In this document: piece by piece, positions 33,401-34,436 of the stretch
Position numbering within the stretch: the first letter of the stretch is position 1
How the letters are laid out: each line of letters opens with the position of its first letter
Assembly (NCBI GenBank): GCA_002070275.1
Contig: MWCY01000031.1
Span: 1 to 34,436 of the forward strand
DNA: 34,436 nucleotides
From: Candidatus Hydrogenedentes bacterium ADurb.Bin170
GTDB taxonomy: Bacteria > Hydrogenedentota > Hydrogenedentia > Hydrogenedentales > CAITNO01
Reading direction: 5' to 3'
Notes under the pieces: generated by a model
What the model saw: the letters and a program-made list of their open reading frames with translations, nothing else
Database searches by the model: none
What the model was told of the DNA's origin: nothing
Program-made: the position numbers and the translations under genes

Positions 33401-34331
33401 CTTTTCCGACAGCCGGAGTGCCGTTAACTGTAACTTTGCCGCTGATTGCATGGGAAGGAAACTGCTGATCGGCCATATAAAGAAAGCGGACCTGCGAGCC
33501 ATCTGCACTTCGGTTGAATTCGATCTCAACAATACCTACACCGGCAGCAACGATGAAATAGCCAGTTCCAGCCCAGAGCTGTGAGGAATTTGTCGAGTCA
33601 TCAATGTTCACCCGCACGCAATCCTGAAATTCGATTCCACCCACGGCTGTGGCGCCAAGCAGTTCCACAGAATATGATTTATTTGTCCACATCCATGTAT
33701 CGCCCGACACAAAGGTCTGCGGTAATGAGAAATTCATGAAAAAATGACCCTGATTCCTGGAAGGAGCACCCCAGTTGATGCAGGTAAGAAACTGTCCGTC
33801 ATATGGGTTCGGACGGGCAATGTATCCACCGAGCGAGTTATTCCACGAGAGCGGCTCTTCGGCGTTGAGGGTGAGCACAAAATCATGATTTTCGTTCGTT
33901 TTTTGAAACACAGCCCAGGCATAATCATCGAATTTATTGCCTTGACTATCCGTAACATGGTACCGGACTCCATGGCCCTCGGTTGTGATAAAGAATTCAT
34001 CTGCCCGTCTTTCGGGCGGTGGCAGTATCCAGCACAGTGGCGGCTCCAAAGAACCGTTGTAGGCATACCTCTCCCCATTTCGCTGCAAATACGCCGCGCG
34101 GATAGCGTAGGACATGAGACAGCTATCCTGCTGCCAGCATTTCAGATATGCATTGGCCTCGCCCATCGTTATCCGGCCATCGCCATTGACATCCGCAGGA
34201 TGCGCGACGAACTTCGGGTTTCCCTTCTCACACACTTCCGCCTGTATCGTCACCGGGCTCAACAGTACCATCGCCATCAGTCCCGCCAACGCCATACATC
34301 CTGTCACCCAACGCGCCAATACTTTTTGCAT
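30456..34331 (-). CDS. Large secreted multidomain protein with duplicated flanking modules
   Basis: A 1291-residue exported protein. A Sec signal (residues 1-31) is followed by a dockerin-like EF-hand, DVNGDGRITMGEA (Asp47 to Glu58). Module A (about 106-378) and module B (about 1020-1291) are nearly identical, each starting ERRADEFFITTEGHG, containing FVSGDTW, a GKVTVNGTPAVGKVV segment, a carboxypeptidase-regulatory-like fold, and ending with DDADDDGFLDFEADW. Between them lie a SEGEGEPEDE linker, a helical region and a domain with GNC (Cys786) and GGHVIAGVY (His821), which could be a transglutaminase- or papain-like site. A PASTA domain (about 951-1015, TVPNLIGLT to DVILSSGP) follows. ATG 34331 gives a proper signal peptide although no strong ribosome site is visible. 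A role in extracellular binding or peptide/amide chemistry is inferred. Confidence 0.8.
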   Translation of the reverse strand: MQKVLARWVTGCMALAGLMAMVLLSPVTIQAEVCEKGNPKFVAHPADVNGDGRITMGEANAYLKCWQQDSCLMSYAIRAAYLQRNGERYAYNGSLEPPLCWILPPPERRADEFFITTEGHGVRYHVTDSQGNKFDDYAWAVFQKTNENHDFVLTLNAEEPLSWNNSLGGYIARPNPYDGQFLTCINWGAPSRNQGHFFMNFSLPQTFVSGDTWMWTNKSYSVELLGATAVGGIEFQDCVRVNIDDSTNSSQLWAGTGYFIVAAGVGIVEIEFNRSADGSQVRFLYMADQQFPSHAISGKVTVNGTPAVGKVVQIHNYRWGTRAITDESGKFSLQAYGPDLILRIGDDADDDGFLDFEADWPKEWKVEDIDKDTYVEIKLVSSSEGEGEPEDEASLIHNAAWLDLAASSVENKLAKMGIYSSRSLLVKHPEVYLQADAVWLEKIATVYDGWAAEYLHRDRVDDESYWDQVASSINDGFRFDNKEGSAFSWSDFKWAHHRHNAVSYADSLPENAPFHGWLDLRLPLLWNGIKGIGWTTPNLTLAEALYFQLRTQGKSVYLAVSDAGFGYVIESNGSGAQLYDPLVATQAGKIDIQGKFVLVMNQDAVWYPLMGRDDTGVNAGLRNAVEAYCMSDAEPALNSLELAVLDALTEGTQLDSDMDKHWAAFFASRLGNQWGWRAAPVRTFSRSLFPERFVECADTYTDIPQEIVALNMAVTELGNRLSPLAAILAAEAKEQVGSGLTKAFMAISDRYRDWFKREDNDWVYGEYYRMWLPNLDDKWLSGVGNCFVEACNVGAAMQLVAAPDWDVWITNWWDTTDRGGHVIAGVYTPTEARTLSNGLYRPSDGACLHGPLWTIHGRVAYPLIYRSSAGFLASGQNCNGYCFDPLEKPFTNLDYGATNDMLGAITAYEPDFQFVSGNYSNLQTMSAQDYTGHVESLETQWEIYQLPPTQRASVTVPNLIGLTEVECVGALATPELLLRTIGTQENLSYPAGTVISQTPVHGASTSRGKAVDVILSSGPAERRADEFFITTEGHGIRYHVTDSQGGKFDDYAWAVFQKTNEDKDFVVTLNAEGSTWLGNSLGGHIDYTFDGYLLTLMNSGAPVTNQGQFFMHFTLPQTFVSGDTWTWINKSYSVELLGTAVVGGIEFQDCVRVNIDDSTNSSQYWAGTGYFIVAAGVGVVEIEFNRSADGSQVRFLYMADQQFTAHTISGKVTVNGTPAVGKVVQIHNRSWGIRAITDELGEFSLQAYGPDLILRIGDDADDDGFLDFEADWPKEWKVEDIDKDTYVEIKF
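30461..31272. repeat. Long direct repeat, copy 1 (encodes C-terminal module B)
   Basis: About 812 bp nearly identical to 33197-34014, with scattered substitutions and small indels confined mainly to the middle. Several runs longer than 100 bp are the same in both copies. The copies are 2.7 kb apart in the same orientation inside one gene. Confidence 0.92.
33197..34014. repeat. Long direct repeat, copy 2 (encodes N-terminal module A)
   Basis: About 818 bp pairing with 30461-31272. Differences cluster where the encoded sequence around residues 160-190 varies, while the ends are nearly unchanged, pointing to recent duplication or ongoing gene conversion. Confidence 0.92.
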
Positions 34332-34379
34332 CGGTAACGTACCATAGTTTCTGTAAATTAATTGGACAAACGGGGTCAT

Positions 34380-34401
34380 CGTTTGGTTCACTCTTGGTGA
34401 A
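34380..34401. other. Inverted repeat upstream of the large secreted gene
   Basis: GTTCAC and GTGAAC (in GGTTCACTCTTGGTGAAC) form a 6-bp dyad with a TCTTG loop, next to a run of seven A residues on the plus strand. It lies about 55 bp before the gene start on the minus strand and might be an operator; its orientation does not suit a terminator. Confidence 0.3.
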
Positions 34402-34436
34402 CACAAAAAAACGGCCTATGAGCCTAACCAAAAGGA

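Overview
The window reads as chromosomal DNA of a Gram-negative bacterium from the Lentisphaerota / Hydrogenedentota / Planctomycetota neighbourhood. This placement is an inference from gene content, not from a marker gene. It rests on three Gfo/Idh/MocA oxidoreductases (two with twin-arginine signals), a DUF1559-type pseudopilin, secreted proteins with Glu-Gly-Glu linkers, a GH88 glycosidase, and an ExbB/ExbD motor cluster with TPR and VWA proteins. Ribosome binding sites of the AAGGAG type precede most genes and the DNA looks GC-rich. The exception is the right end, from about 29.2 kb on, which looks more AT-rich and patchy.

Layout. Positions 1-90 hold a 39-40 bp tandem repeat, followed by a tRNA-Ser(GCT) with its own promoter. 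From 477 to 6206 there is a probable carbohydrate operon: cytosolic Gfo/Idh/MocA dehydrogenase, HAD-like domain fused to a polytopic membrane domain, GH88 unsaturated glucuronyl hydrolase, and a secreted GLUG-repeat protein with an EGE linker and a Cys-rich C-terminal anchor. It ends at a strong terminator (6242-6275). From 6338 to 13153 lie a small His-rich secreted protein, a pseudopilin with a His-rich tail, and the tightly overlapping cluster ExbB - ExbD - TPR protein - VWA protein. The VWA protein has a TonB-like N-terminal anchor. This cluster is the best candidate here for an undescribed envelope machine.

The region 13347-17541 has a family I CoA-transferase overlapping tail-to-tail with a Crp/Fnr-type regulator, a lipoprotein, the fluoride channel CrcB (with a 36-bp duplication of its 3' end) and a YbjN-like protein. 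From 17782 to 23349 come a Tat-exported Gfo/Idh/MocA protein, an alpha/beta hydrolase, a metallophosphoesterase with an altered site next to an HPPD-like dioxygenase, and HemN. On the minus strand, radA - disA - pyrK - pyrD (28992 to 24810) are packed with overlaps or a 1-bp gap, followed by a second Tat Gfo/Idh/MocA gene.

From about 29.2 kb the window becomes accessory: a perfect 12-bp-arm palindrome, a truncated DUF1016 (YhcG-like) gene, a probable gene fragment, a stretch of about 340 bp without a convincing gene, and a 1291-residue secreted protein. That protein has a dockerin-like EF-hand, two nearly identical flanking modules, a central domain with a possible Cys/His site, and a PASTA domain.
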